In this document: one piece after another, positions 53,194 to 62,365 of the stretch
How the letters are laid out: each line of letters opens with the position of its first letter
Numbering within the stretch: the first letter of the stretch is position 1
Source: Flavimaricola marinus
GTDB taxonomy: Bacteria > Pseudomonadota > Alphaproteobacteria > Rhodobacterales > Rhodobacteraceae
Direction: 5' to 3'
NCBI RefSeq assembly: GCF_900184895.1
Contig: NZ_FXZK01000001.1
Span: 1,302,001 to 1,366,000, forward strand
DNA length: 64,000 bases
The notes under the pieces: model-generated
Seen by the model: only the letters and a program-made list of their open reading frames with translations
The model's database searches: none
Told to the model about the DNA's origin: nothing
Made by a program: the position numbers and the translations under genes

Positions 53194-54251
53194 ACTTCGG
53201 GTCTTGTGCGGCGGCGGTCCTCACAGGACTCGTTTGGACTGGAAATGCCGTGGCCGAGCCCAAGATCACTCTTCTGGAATTCGAGCAACTGTCGGGCTGG
53301 GCGGAGGATGATCCATCCGAGGCCCTTGCCGCATTTTCGGTCACTTGCGGAGATATGCGTCGCCAGGATTGGCAATCCCTTTGCGCCATTGCCAAGGAGG
53401 CCGACGATGCCCGCTCGTTCTTCGAGCTATTCTTCAAGCCGGTTCTGATCGAGGACGACGAGCCCGCTCTGTTCACCGGCTATTTCGAGCCTGAACTGCC
53501 CGGATCCCGATCCCCGGATGCCCGTTTCCGCTATCCGCTTTATGCTGTGCCTTCGGACATGCCGGAGGGGCCTTGGTTGACCCGCCAGGAGATCGACGAA
53601 GGTGCGCTGGCCGGTCAGGGCCTCGAGATCGCATGGCTGGAAGACCCGGTCGACCTGTTCTTCCTGCAGGTTCAAGGCTCTGGCCGCGTTCGCCTTTCGG
53701 ATGGGTCGATGTTGCGCGTGGGATACGGTGGTTTCAACGGCCATCTCTATTCTTCGATCGGGGCCGAACTGGTCGCCCGCGGCATTTACGAGTGGCATCA
53801 GGTCTCGGCCGACGTGATCCGGTCCTGGGTGGCCCGCAATCCGGACGAGGGGCAGGCCCTTCTCTGGACCAACCCGTCCTACGTGTTCTTTCGCGAGGTG
53901 TCCGAGGTGCCGGCCGAGCTTGGCCCCTTGGGGGCGATGAACCGCTCGATCACGACCTTGCGCACCGTGGCCGTCGATCCGGCCTTTGTTCCGCTGGGCG
54001 CGCCGGTCTGGATCGAGAAGGCGGGCGAGACCCCGATGAACCGACTGATGATTGCGCAGGATACCGGCTCTGCGATAAAGGGCGCGCAGCGGGCGGATAT
54101 CTTTTTCGGCACTGGCCGAGAGGCCGGCCGCCAGGCCGGTCGTATCCGCGATCCCGGTCGCATGGTCGTGTTGATGCCGATCCAGCGGGCCTATGCCATG
54201 CTGCCAGACGTACTGGGAGCCGACGGCCTAGATGGATTGGCAGACGGCTGA
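53190..54251 (+). CDS. mltA: Lytic murein transglycosylase A
   Basis: A 353-residue exported enzyme with signal peptide MNFGSCAAAVLTGLVWTGNA. The MltA fold is visible in LFTGYFEPELPGSR, VQGSGRVRLSDGSMLRVGY and the C-terminal VAVDPAFVPLGAPVWIEK and QDTGSAIKGAQRADIFFGTG, which carries the catalytic Asp. It cleaves peptidoglycan to anhydromuropeptides. No obvious lipobox. It overlaps the Tim44-like gene and touches the Smr gene at TGATG. Confidence 0.92.
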   Translation: MNFGSCAAAVLTGLVWTGNAVAEPKITLLEFEQLSGWAEDDPSEALAAFSVTCGDMRRQDWQSLCAIAKEADDARSFFELFFKPVLIEDDEPALFTGYFEPELPGSRSPDARFRYPLYAVPSDMPEGPWLTRQEIDEGALAGQGLEIAWLEDPVDLFFLQVQGSGRVRLSDGSMLRVGYGGFNGHLYSSIGAELVARGIYEWHQVSADVIRSWVARNPDEGQALLWTNPSYVFFREVSEVPAELGPLGAMNRSITTLRTVAVDPAFVPLGAPVWIEKAGETPMNRLMIAQDTGSAIKGAQRADIFFGTGREAGRQAGRIRDPGRMVVLMPIQRAYAMLPDVLGADGLDGLADG

Positions 54252-54859
54252 TGCGCAGGCCCCGGCATCTATCGCCCGAGGAACGGGACTTGTGGAACCT
54301 TGTCGCGCGGCAGGCAAAGCCACTCGACCAACGCCGGCCCTCAGCCAAAACGCCCAAGATGCCCGAGCCGTCGAAGCCTGACCCTGTTCCGGCCCCGAAA
54401 CAGAACTTTGCCGCCGATCCCTTGCCGCAATTCCGTGTCGGCCAGAAGGCCGATCACAGCCGCAACCACGACCTTATCCCGGGGCTGGCCGAGCAGATGG
54501 GCAAGGCGCCTGTCCAGATGGATGCCAAGCATTTTGGCAAGCTCAAGAAGGGCAAGTTGGTCCCCGAAGCCCGGATCGATCTACACGGCATGACGCTGGC
54601 CGAGGCACATCCTGCGTTGACCGGGTTCATCCTGTCGTCACATTCCCGCGGCTTGCGCCTGGTTCTGGTGATCACCGGCAAGGGCAAGCTCAAGGATTAT
54701 GAGGCCCCGATGCCGGTTCGCCACGGGGTTTTGCGCCATCAGGTGCCGCAATGGTTGAACCTGGCGCCGCTGCGCCCGCTGATCCTGCAGGTGACGCCGG
54801 CTCATCTCAAGCACGGCGGTCACGGAGCCTACTACGTTTATCTACGCCGTGGCCGCTAG
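54251..54859 (+). CDS. Smr-domain protein
   Basis: A 202-residue protein. A charged, proline-rich N-terminal region precedes the C-terminal Smr domain: ARIDLHGMTLAEAHPALTGF, LVLVITGKGKLKDYEAPMPV and RHGVLRHQVPQWL. Smr domains can nick nucleic acids, but the target is unknown. ATG at 54251 in the TGATG junction with mltA. The 3' end overlaps the convergent MFS gene by 18 bases. Confidence 0.88.
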   Translation: MRRPRHLSPEERDLWNLVARQAKPLDQRRPSAKTPKMPEPSKPDPVPAPKQNFAADPLPQFRVGQKADHSRNHDLIPGLAEQMGKAPVQMDAKHFGKLKKGKLVPEARIDLHGMTLAEAHPALTGFILSSHSRGLRLVLVITGKGKLKDYEAPMPVRHGVLRHQVPQWLNLAPLRPLILQVTPAHLKHGGHGAYYVYLRRGR

Positions 54860-56062
54860 CGGTCCGGCGCGTTTGATCCCGATGGCGGCGCACAGCGCGG
54901 CGAAAAGGAAGTAGAACGCGATGGCCCACATCTGATCGGGGAAATCGATCCCACGGTCGATGAGAAATCCGGTGATCCCCGGCCCGAGTGCCGTGCCCAG
55001 AACCATGATTGCAGTTGCTGCGGCCTTGATCGATCCGGCATGCCGGGTGCCGTAATATTCCGCCCAGAACGCATTCGGGACGGTGGCCTGCATCCCGGCT
55101 CCGAGTGCAAAGAGGCAGAGGCCCAAAGCGGCGACGGGGATCGTGGGGGCTTCGGCCATTACCCCGAATGATGCGGCGAAGGGCAGAAGATAGAAGGGGA
55201 TCATCCGCCCGGTCCCGAACCGATCAATCGCCCAACCCGCGCCGAAGGTCGCCAGCGTCGCGACCACGATGAACAGCGGATTGAGCGCCACGAAATCGAC
55301 GAGCGCCCAGCCCTTGACCCGTGTCAGATGCACCTGCTGGAAGAACAGCGCGGTGCCCCATGTCGGCGGCCCGAGCAGCAGCGGCACGAGAAACCAGAAC
55401 AGCGGGTGCCGCAGCATCTGGTTTCGAGTCCAATGCATGCCGTTCATGCCGGTCACATCGGATTCCTCGGCGATGGATTGCGGCGTCCGCTCCAGCCGCA
55501 AGAGGTAGGCGATGATCGGCAAGACCACGACGACCATCACGGCGGCGACGATCCAAAGCCGTTCCCACGCGACCCAAGTGAGCAGCGAGACGAAGATCAC
55601 CGGGAGGATGGCCTGCCCGATCCCGAAACCCGTGGCCGAAATGGACAGCGCCAGCCCGCGCGTCGCGACGAACCACCGCGCCATGGCCACGACCGAGAGG
55701 TGCACCAGCATCCCTTGCCCGAAGAACCGCAGTGCAAAGATGACCGGGACCAGCATCCACGCCGCTGGAATCCACGCCATCAACAGACACGTCAGCGCCA
55801 AGCCGATCAGGATGACTGGGGCGAGGGCGCGGACCCGGAAGGTGTCGGTCAGCCCGCCCATCCAGATCATCACCATGGCCGATACAGTTGTGCCCAGAGT
55901 GTAGATCGCGCCCCATTGTCCGTCGGTCAGGGCAAACTTCTCCATGATCTCGCCGGCGAAGAGCGAGATGAAGTAGGTTTGCCCGAATGAGGAGGTGAAC
56001 GACAGCAGCACGCCGGCCAGAAGAAAGGCCCAGTTGGCCGCAAGGAAACGCAAAATTCGCAT
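54842..56062 (-). CDS. MFS transporter
   Basis: A 406-residue membrane protein with about 12 hydrophobic segments, starting MRILRFLAANWAFLLAGVLLS. It has the MFS-type loop GGLTDTFRVR between helices 2 and 3, and an intracellular loop LRLERTPQSIAEES. The substrate is unknown. It follows hslU after 108 bases that hold a large inverted repeat. Confidence 0.88.
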   Translation of the reverse strand: MRILRFLAANWAFLLAGVLLSFTSSFGQTYFISLFAGEIMEKFALTDGQWGAIYTLGTTVSAMVMIWMGGLTDTFRVRALAPVILIGLALTCLLMAWIPAAWMLVPVIFALRFFGQGMLVHLSVVAMARWFVATRGLALSISATGFGIGQAILPVIFVSLLTWVAWERLWIVAAVMVVVVLPIIAYLLRLERTPQSIAEESDVTGMNGMHWTRNQMLRHPLFWFLVPLLLGPPTWGTALFFQQVHLTRVKGWALVDFVALNPLFIVVATLATFGAGWAIDRFGTGRMIPFYLLPFAASFGVMAEAPTIPVAALGLCLFALGAGMQATVPNAFWAEYYGTRHAGSIKAAATAIMVLGTALGPGITGFLIDRGIDFPDQMWAIAFYFLFAALCAAIGIKRAGPLAATA

Positions 56063-56121
56063 TTCCTATCGGTTTCACCAGATCGCGGAAAAGGGAAGCG
56101 CTTTGTGGCGGAACGCGTCAG

Positions 56122-56164
56122 ATCCCGTCCGGCTGGCGGTCGATTTGCCGCAACCGGACGGGAT
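56122..56164. terminator. Large inverted repeat between hslU and the MFS gene
   Basis: ATCCCGTCCGG (56122-56132) and CCGGACGGGAT (56154-56164) form an 11-bp perfect stem, with a smaller GCGG/CCGC stem in the loop. Bases after the stem on the plus strand are TTTT; there is no T-run on the minus strand. It may end the hslU transcript or act in another way. Confidence 0.6.
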
Positions 56165-56170
56165 TTTGGG

Positions 56171-57478
56171 TCACAGCACGTAGCGGCTGAGGTCTGTCGA
56201 GCGGCTGAGTTCGCCCAGATGGGTTTCGACGAAGGCGGCGTCGACGGTGACTTCCTCACCGCCCCGGTCGGGGGCGTTGAAGCTGAGATCCTCGAACACT
56301 CGCTCCATCACGGTATAGAGCCTGCGCGCGCCGATATTCTCGACCGCTTCGTTGACCTCTGCGGCGATCTTGGCGAGGGCGGCGATGCCGTCGTCGGTGA
56401 AGCTGACGATCACGTCTTCCGTGCCCATCAGCGCGGTGTATTGCCGAGTGAGCGCGTTGTCCGTCTCGGTCAGGATGCGCACGAAGTCTTCTTCGGTAAG
56501 CGCCCGCAGCTCGACCCGGATGGGCAGGCGACCCTGCAATTCGGGCAGCAGATCGGACGGCTTGGCCACATGGAACGCGCCCGAGGCGATGAACAGGATG
56601 TGGTCCGTCTTGATCGGGCCGTGCTTTGTGCTGACGGTGGTGCCTTCGATCAGGGGCAGCAGATCGCGCTGAACCCCTTCGCGGCTGACATCGGCGCCTC
56701 GTGCGTCGGCGCGGGCGCAGACCTTGTCGATCTCGTCGAGAAAGACGATGCCGTTCTGCTCGACCGCTTCGAGCGCCGCCTTGGTGACGGTTTCGTCGTC
56801 GAGCAGCTTGTCAGCCTCGTCCGCGATCAGCAGGTCGTAGCTGTCTGCGACTGTGACCTTCTTTTTCACGGTCCGGCCACCCATCGCTTTGCCGAACAGG
56901 TCGCTTAGGTTCATCATCCCGCCCATGCCGCCGGGCTGGCCGGGGATCTCGAACCCGCCCATCGGATTGGACGTGTCTTGCAGCTCCAGTTCGATGATCG
57001 TGTCGTCCAGCTCGCCGGTCTTGAGCTTGCGCCGGAACAGGTCGCGGGTGCCGTCGCGGGCGTCGGTTCCGGCGATGGCGGTGATCACCCGCTCTTCGGC
57101 GGCCTTCTGCGCGGCGGCCTTCACGTCGTCGCGCATATACTCCCGAGTTTCGATGATGGCGGATTCGATGAGATCGCGAATGATCTGCTCGACGTCACGG
57201 CCGACATAGCCGACCTCGGTAAATTTGGTCGCCTCGACCTTGATGAACGGCGCACGCGCGAGTTTGGCCAAGCGGCGACTGATCTCGGTCTTGCCGACGC
57301 CGGTGGGGCCGATCATCAGGATGTTCTTGGGATACACCTCGTCGCGCAGATCGTCGCCAAGCTGCTTGCGCCGCCAGCGGTTGCGGAGCGCGACGGCGAC
57401 GGCCCGTTTGGCGTCTTTCTGCCCGATGATGAACCGGTCCAATTCGGAAACGATCTCGCGGGGGGTGAGGTCTGTCAT
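56171..57478 (-). CDS. hslU: ATP-dependent protease ATPase subunit HslU (ClpY)
   Basis: A 435-residue AAA+ unfoldase: [20 protein letters not shown] at the start, Walker [12 protein letters not shown] near residue 56, Walker [12 protein letters not shown] near residue 250, and the C-terminal HslV-docking tail DLSRYVL. It feeds unfolded substrate into HslV. ATG at 57478 with AAAAGGA upstream; an in-frame extension to 57589 is not used. It is separated from hslV by an oppositely oriented antitoxin-like gene. Confidence 0.95.
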   Translation of the reverse strand: MTDLTPREIVSELDRFIIGQKDAKRAVAVALRNRWRRKQLGDDLRDEVYPKNILMIGPTGVGKTEISRRLAKLARAPFIKVEATKFTEVGYVGRDVEQIIRDLIESAIIETREYMRDDVKAAAQKAAEERVITAIAGTDARDGTRDLFRRKLKTGELDDTIIELELQDTSNPMGGFEIPGQPGGMGGMMNLSDLFGKAMGGRTVKKKVTVADSYDLLIADEADKLLDDETVTKAALEAVEQNGIVFLDEIDKVCARADARGADVSREGVQRDLLPLIEGTTVSTKHGPIKTDHILFIASGAFHVAKPSDLLPELQGRLPIRVELRALTEEDFVRILTETDNALTRQYTALMGTEDVIVSFTDDGIAALAKIAAEVNEAVENIGARRLYTVMERVFEDLSFNAPDRGGEEVTVDAAFVETHLGELSRSTDLSRYVL

Positions 57479-57545
57479 GGTGTTGTCCTTTTGCCTCAAC
57501 TCTACCTGTGGGGGCATCGTGCCACTTCCACGATAGATGTTGGTG

Positions 57546-57576
57546 TTGACAGGTTGTATATACAACGGCGTATTCT
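57546..57576 (+). promoter_or_regulatory. Consensus -35 with 14-bp palindromic operator candidate
   Basis: TTGACA (57546-57551, perfect -35) is followed by the perfect palindrome GTTGTATATACAAC (57553-57566) and TATTCT (57571-57576, a weak -10, spacing 19). Palindrome placement between the two hexamers is typical of a repressor site. It lies between hslU and the BrnA-like gene, which are divergent, so one site could control both. The BrnA-like protein is the obvious candidate binder, by inference. Confidence 0.5.
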
Positions 57577-57619
57577 TTGGTGACTCCAATGGTTTGATTG
57601 TCGTCCGGTGAATTTGCCC

Positions 57620-57871
57620 ATGCGCAAGGTGTTACGGAAACTGCCGCCATCCGGTGCGGCCCCTGAGACCCCGCCCGAACCACCCGAGCCCGAGGTCCCT
57701 CTGGTGGACTGGGATGAAGTGCCGGCGGAGGCGTCTGGCCGCAAGAAGATGATTTCATTGCGCGTGGATGCCGATGTGCTTTCCTTTTTCCAGAGTGAAG
57801 GGAAGGGCTATCAAACCCGGATGAATGCGGTGCTTCGCAGCTATATGCACGCCCGGAAAGACCGCCCCTAG
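57620..57871 (+). CDS. BrnA-like antitoxin, orphan, between hslU and hslV
   Basis: An 83-residue protein: a proline/glutamate-rich N-terminus and the C-terminal BrnA pattern [36 protein letters not shown], a ribbon-helix-helix-like fold that usually represses its own promoter and neutralises BrnT toxin. No BrnT gene lies next to it. The ATG at 57620 with GGTGA eight bases before it is chosen; GTG at 57608 is an option. Its stop overlaps hslV by four bases in opposite orientation. Confidence 0.75.
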   Translation: MRKVLRKLPPSGAAPETPPEPPEPEVPLVDWDEVPAEASGRKKMISLRVDADVLSFFQSEGKGYQTRMNAVLRSYMHARKDRP

Positions 57872-58422
57872 CCGATGGTTTCGACGGTCAGATTGCCGTT
57901 GGTGTAGACGCAGATGTCGGCGGCGATTGCCATGGATTTGCGGGCCACGTCTTCGGCGGACAGGTCCGTCTCCATCATCGCGCGGCCGGCGGCGAGCGCG
58001 TAGTTGCCGCCCGAGCCGATGGCGGTGACGTCATGCTCTGGCTCGAGCACGTCGCCGGCGCCGGTGATCACGAGCAGCTCCTTGCCGTCGGAAACGATCA
58101 GCATTGCTTCGAGCTTTTGCAGGTATTTGTCGGTGCGCCAGTCCTTGGCAAGCTCGACGCTGGCACGGGCCAACTGGCCGGGCGTCGCCTCCAGCTTCTT
58201 TTCCAGCCGCTCCAGCAGGGTGAAGGCATCGGCGGTCGATCCGGCAAAACCACAGATCACCTGATGCCCGCCGGGGGCGATCCTCCGCACCTTGCGGGCG
58301 GTGCCTTTGATCACGGTTTGACCGAGCGACACCTGTCCGTCGCCTGCGATCACCACCTTGCCGCCTTTGCGCACGCCGATGATCGTGGTGCCGTGCCATC
58401 CGGGAAATTCTTGTTTGGCCAT
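57868..58422 (-). CDS. hslV: ATP-dependent protease peptidase subunit HslV
   Basis: A 184-residue peptidase. The catalytic threonine is T12 in [23 protein letters not shown], exposed by cleavage of an 11-residue propeptide ([11 protein letters not shown]). This longer propeptide is typical of alphaproteobacteria. It makes the proteolytic core that HslU feeds. Its ATG is at 58422, shorter than the in-frame extension to 58482. Confidence 0.95.
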   Translation of the reverse strand: MAKQEFPGWHGTTIIGVRKGGKVVIAGDGQVSLGQTVIKGTARKVRRIAPGGHQVICGFAGSTADAFTLLERLEKKLEATPGQLARASVELAKDWRTDKYLQKLEAMLIVSDGKELLVITGAGDVLEPEHDVTAIGSGGNYALAAGRAMMETDLSAEDVARKSMAIAADICVYTNGNLTVETIG

Positions 58423-58482
58423 ATTTGATCCTCGCTTTGCCCCTATATGCGGGTGCGGAGGCCGTCCTGCAACGCCGGGCAT

Positions 58483-58508
58483 GAAAAAGGCGCCGCAATG
58501 GGCGCCTT
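58483..58508 (-). terminator. Intrinsic terminator after trxA
   Basis: AAGGCGCC (58487-58494) and GGCGCCTT (58501-58508) with a six-base loop, then a run of U on the minus strand. It lies 40 bases past the trxA stop, before hslV. Confidence 0.87.
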
Positions 58509-58548
58509 TGTCGGTGGTTGGCTTCGTCGACCTGGTCGACGCGCCGGG

Positions 58549-58869
58549 TCACATGGATTGCTTGATCCAGCTTTCCAAAGCGGCCTTGGGTGCGGCGCCG
58601 GTCTTGTTCGAGACGACTTCGCCGTCCTTGAACATGAACAGGGCAGGGATGCCGCGCACGCCCATCTGGGCCGGGCTGTCAGGATTTTCGTCGACGTTGA
58701 CCTTCACGACCTTGACCTTGCCTTCGTAGGCTTCGGAGATCTCTTCGAGGGCCGGGCCGATCTGTTTGCAGGGGCCGCACCATTCGGCCCAGAAATCCAC
58801 CACGACGGGGATATCGGACTGGCGGACTTCGGCATCAAAAGTGGCGTCTGTGACAGCAACTGTTGCCAT
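58549..58869 (-). CDS. trxA: Thioredoxin
   Basis: A 106-residue thioredoxin with active site [15 protein letters not shown] near residue 27-31 (WCGPC) and the cis-proline in GIPALFMF. It reduces cytoplasmic disulfides. ATG at 58869 with AGGAG upstream. It follows addA by 85 bases and has its own terminator. Confidence 0.96.
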   Translation of the reverse strand: MATVAVTDATFDAEVRQSDIPVVVDFWAEWCGPCKQIGPALEEISEAYEGKVKVVKVNVDENPDSPAQMGVRGIPALFMFKDGEVVSNKTGAAPKAALESWIKQSM

Positions 58870-58954
58870 TGGGGGTTCTCCTAAGCGGATGGGCAATCGA
58901 CTTGCCCGGGACACATCATCTGGGATCGGAACCTATGGTCGCACCCAAGATAGG

Positions 58955-61900
58955 TCAAGGCAGGGTGGCACGCTTGAGTGCTGCGATCATCAAATCTGGC
59001 GGTAATGTCATGATTTGCCCGGTCGCCGTCCATAGAATGGCGACGTCGATCTGCTTGTCGGGCCAGATTTCGGCCAGCATGGCGTGATAGGCCCCCATCT
59101 GCCGCAAGAGCCCTTCCGGCACCTTGTCTGGATCGTCAGGCACCAGCCGATTGGATTTGTAATCAATGGCCTGCACCGTCGTGTCCGTCACGATCAGCCG
59201 GTCGATTGCGCCGTGTAGTCGCGCCGGAAAACCGGAGACTTGCGCCGTCACGTCGACCTCCGTCAGCGCGTCTGCCGCAAAAATAGGCGCTAGGGCAGGG
59301 CTGTCGATCAACCGGGCCGTATCGGTGATCACAGTGTCGAGATCGGAAAGACCGGCGGCCTCTTCGACCGATCGCACGAGCTGTTGCCCATAGGTCAGCC
59401 GATCCTGCGCGCCGATGTTGGGCAGATGCTCCAGCAGTAGGTGAATCAGTGTGCCGCGCGCCTTGGCGTCGTCTTCATCCTCGGGCGGTGTGTCGCCGGG
59501 CAGGACTTTCGCCCCACCCAGTTCGGACGGCGAGACGGTGCGCGGCTTGACGACCGTTGGGAGGATCTTGCCCAAGGGGTCCGGCGCGGTGGTGCTATGG
59601 TCGGTAGGCTCGGCCGTGACGGCGACCAGCTCGCCCCCATTCCAATCCCGATCCGAAAGCCGTTGGCCGATCCCAGTGGGACAGGCGATTTCGTGGTGGC
59701 CGGTGTGCGCGAGCCCGTCACTGACCATGGCGTGCCAGCTGTCGTCGCCGTCCCCGACCTCGCCCGCCGCGCAGACGATGAGCCAGGTTTCCGCCCGGGT
59801 CATCGCGACATAGAGCAAGCGCCTGATCTCTCGCATCTGGGCGGCCTTGAGATCGTCCTTGAGCGCCTGAACGGCGGGCGGCATGTCGTCGGCGGGACCG
59901 GCCCAGATCGTTTGGCCGTCCGCCGGGTAGAGCACGTTGCGGATTTGGCCGTCCATCCTGTTCTTGGCGGTGTCGGGCAGGATCACGATGGGCGCTTCCA
60001 GCCCCTTGGCGCCGTGCACCGTCATCACCCTGATCTTGTCTTCGGCGGCTCCGATCTGCCGTTTGATGTCCAGCTCGCCCGAGCCGAGCCATTCGAGAAA
60101 GCCGGTCAGCCCCGGCACCTCGGCTTTCTCGTAGCCCAGAGCTTGTGACAAAAGGGCGTCGATCCCGTCCTCGGATTCTGGGCCAAGACGCGCGAGCAAT
60201 CGCCGACGCCCGTCATGCCGCGTCAGAATACGGTTGATCAGGTCGTAGGGCCGAAGAAAGTCCGCCTTGCCGCGCAGGTCGTTGAGGATTTCCATCGTGT
60301 CGGGATGGTCGTCGGCTTGGTCACGAAGAGCCTCCCACAAATAGCCTTTGCGGGGCTGGGCGAGGGCGTAGATTTGCTGCTCTGTCCAGCCAAAGAGCGG
60401 CGAACGCAACGCGCAGGCGAGCGACAGATCGTCCTCGGCCAGCGCCAGAAACCGCAGCAGGGCCACGATGTCCTTGACCGCAAGCTCCGCGCCGAGCCGA
60501 ACTCGGTCGGCCCCGGCGATGGGAAGCCCGGCTTCTTTGCAGGCGCGGATGACTTCGGCAAAGATAGAGACGGATTGCTTCTCGCCTCGTCCCCGCACGA
60601 GGATCAGGAAATCGCCTGCCGTGATCCTGCGTCGCGTGACTGGACCGCCGTTCTTGCCGGGCATGGGCAGCGTCTCTTCGCGGATCATCCGCTTGATGCT
60701 CGCCGCGATGTGGTTGGCGAGTTGGACCTTTTCGTGATCGCTGCTGACCTTGTCGACCGGCTCGGTCCAATGGCCATCGTCCTTGTCTTCGTCGTCAGCC
60801 ATTAGGGGCGGCCAGAGATCGACCCGCCCGGGCAGGGCCTCGTGGAAGGCTTCGTGCCGGACGGCGTCCGGCCCCAGCCCGTCAAGCTGTGGACCGAGGA
60901 ACGTCTGATCGACGGCGCGCAGGATATCGAAGGCGGACCTGAACGAATGCAGCAACTCACGCTGCTCGAATGGGGCGTCGATCTCGGTCAGGGCGCTGCG
61001 GAAGTGCTCGCGCATCCTGTCAAAGCCTTCGGGGTCGGCCCCTTGGAAGGAGTAGATCGACTGCTTCTTGTCGCCCACCACAAAGATCGTCCGTGCCCGG
61101 TCTGTCCGCGCACCGACCCCGGCGGTGAATTCTTGCGTCAGGCTGCGGATCACGTCCCATTGCGTCGGGCTGGTGTCCTGCGCCTCGTCCACAAGAATGT
61201 GGTCGATCCCGCCGTCGAGCCGGAACAAGACCCATTGCGCGACCGCCGGATCGAGCAACAGGCCGCGCGCCTTGAGGATCAGATCGTCGTAGTCGAGAAA
61301 ACCGCGCGCCAGCTTGGCGGCGTCGTAGCGGGCGGTAAACTCGGTGGCGAAGGCATAGAGCGCCTGCGTCCGGGCGAGCGCCCCAAGGCCCAGCCGCAAG
61401 GGCCGTGCTTCCTCTACCCGGCTCATCAGATCGCTCAGATCATCCATCAGGTCGGCGGCTTTGCTTTGCGTCGCTTTGGTCGGGAAAGACCCTATCTTTG
61501 CGGAAAACGGCTCTTTTGCCTTTGGCCCGGTGAGCAATACACCTTCGAGAAGTGAGAGGTGATCGGCACCGAGCGGGCCGGTTTTCGGCAGCGTCTGAAG
61601 CTTGGCCGCGGCCTTGACGTCGTTGGAAGAACCCACCGCGCAAAGTGCCGCAATGGCGTGCAGCATCTTGAGGTCGTCCGGTCCGATGGTCTGGTCGATG
61701 AGCGTATCGATGGTCAGCGCCGGCGGCAGGTCGAGCACGTCGCGCAGCGCGGCCTCGTCGAGTGGTCTGGAAAAGACTTCGCGCTGCCCGGCGATGGCCT
61801 GAAGCAGCGGGTCGAAATCGTCGCCCGACATGTGTGCCGCGACGCCGGTGATCAGAGCCTTTCGGTCGAGCGCGATGCTATCGGCAACGTCTGCCCGCAG

Positions 61901-62365
61901 CAGCGCCGCGGTGCGATCCTCCATCTCCGTGAATTGCGGGCTGACCCCGGCTTCTAGCGGGAATCGACGCAGGAGACCGGCGCAGAACGAGTGAATCGTC
62001 TGGATCCGCAGTCCGCCGGGGGTTTCGATGGCGCGGGCGAAGAGGGTGCGGGCGCGGCGCAGCCGGTCGGGCGTCAGATCGCCCTCGACCCCAAGCTCCA
62101 GCAGTTGCTGCCGAAGCTGGTCCGCACTCATCATGGCCCACTCGCCCAACCGGCCAAACAGCCGGTTCTGCATCTCGCTTGCGGCGGCCTTCGTGTAGGT
62201 CAGGCAGAGAATGTTTTGCGGCTCGACCTCGTCGAACAAAAGCCGCGCGACGCGGTCGGTCAGCACACGGGTTTTGCCCGATCCGGCATTGGCCGAGAGC
62301 CAGGTGGAAGTCCGTGGGTCCGCGGCGAGGACTTGCGCCAGCGTGGCGTCGTTGCGCTGGATCAT
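58955..62365 (-). CDS. addA: Double-strand break repair helicase-nuclease AddA
   Basis: A 1136-residue UvrD-like helicase with a C-terminal nuclease. Walker A is LSANAGSGKTRVLTDRV near residues 23-39, Walker B HILVDEAQDTSPTQWDV, motif V/VI near VMTVHGAKGLEAP, and the nuclease motif IDYKSNRL close to the end. With AddB it resects ends at double-strand breaks and loads RecA. ATG at 62365 overlaps the addB stop by four bases. Confidence 0.93.
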   Translation of the reverse strand: MIQRNDATLAQVLAADPRTSTWLSANAGSGKTRVLTDRVARLLFDEVEPQNILCLTYTKAAASEMQNRLFGRLGEWAMMSADQLRQQLLELGVEGDLTPDRLRRARTLFARAIETPGGLRIQTIHSFCAGLLRRFPLEAGVSPQFTEMEDRTAALLRADVADSIALDRKALITGVAAHMSGDDFDPLLQAIAGQREVFSRPLDEAALRDVLDLPPALTIDTLIDQTIGPDDLKMLHAIAALCAVGSSNDVKAAAKLQTLPKTGPLGADHLSLLEGVLLTGPKAKEPFSAKIGSFPTKATQSKAADLMDDLSDLMSRVEEARPLRLGLGALARTQALYAFATEFTARYDAAKLARGFLDYDDLILKARGLLLDPAVAQWVLFRLDGGIDHILVDEAQDTSPTQWDVIRSLTQEFTAGVGARTDRARTIFVVGDKKQSIYSFQGADPEGFDRMREHFRSALTEIDAPFEQRELLHSFRSAFDILRAVDQTFLGPQLDGLGPDAVRHEAFHEALPGRVDLWPPLMADDEDKDDGHWTEPVDKVSSDHEKVQLANHIAASIKRMIREETLPMPGKNGGPVTRRRITAGDFLILVRGRGEKQSVSIFAEVIRACKEAGLPIAGADRVRLGAELAVKDIVALLRFLALAEDDLSLACALRSPLFGWTEQQIYALAQPRKGYLWEALRDQADDHPDTMEILNDLRGKADFLRPYDLINRILTRHDGRRRLLARLGPESEDGIDALLSQALGYEKAEVPGLTGFLEWLGSGELDIKRQIGAAEDKIRVMTVHGAKGLEAPIVILPDTAKNRMDGQIRNVLYPADGQTIWAGPADDMPPAVQALKDDLKAAQMREIRRLLYVAMTRAETWLIVCAAGEVGDGDDSWHAMVSDGLAHTGHHEIACPTGIGQRLSDRDWNGGELVAVTAEPTDHSTTAPDPLGKILPTVVKPRTVSPSELGGAKVLPGDTPPEDEDDAKARGTLIHLLLEHLPNIGAQDRLTYGQQLVRSVEEAAGLSDLDTVITDTARLIDSPALAPIFAADALTEVDVTAQVSGFPARLHGAIDRLIVTDTTVQAIDYKSNRLVPDDPDKVPEGLLRQMGAYHAMLAEIWPDKQIDVAILWTATGQIMTLPPDLMIAALKRATLP

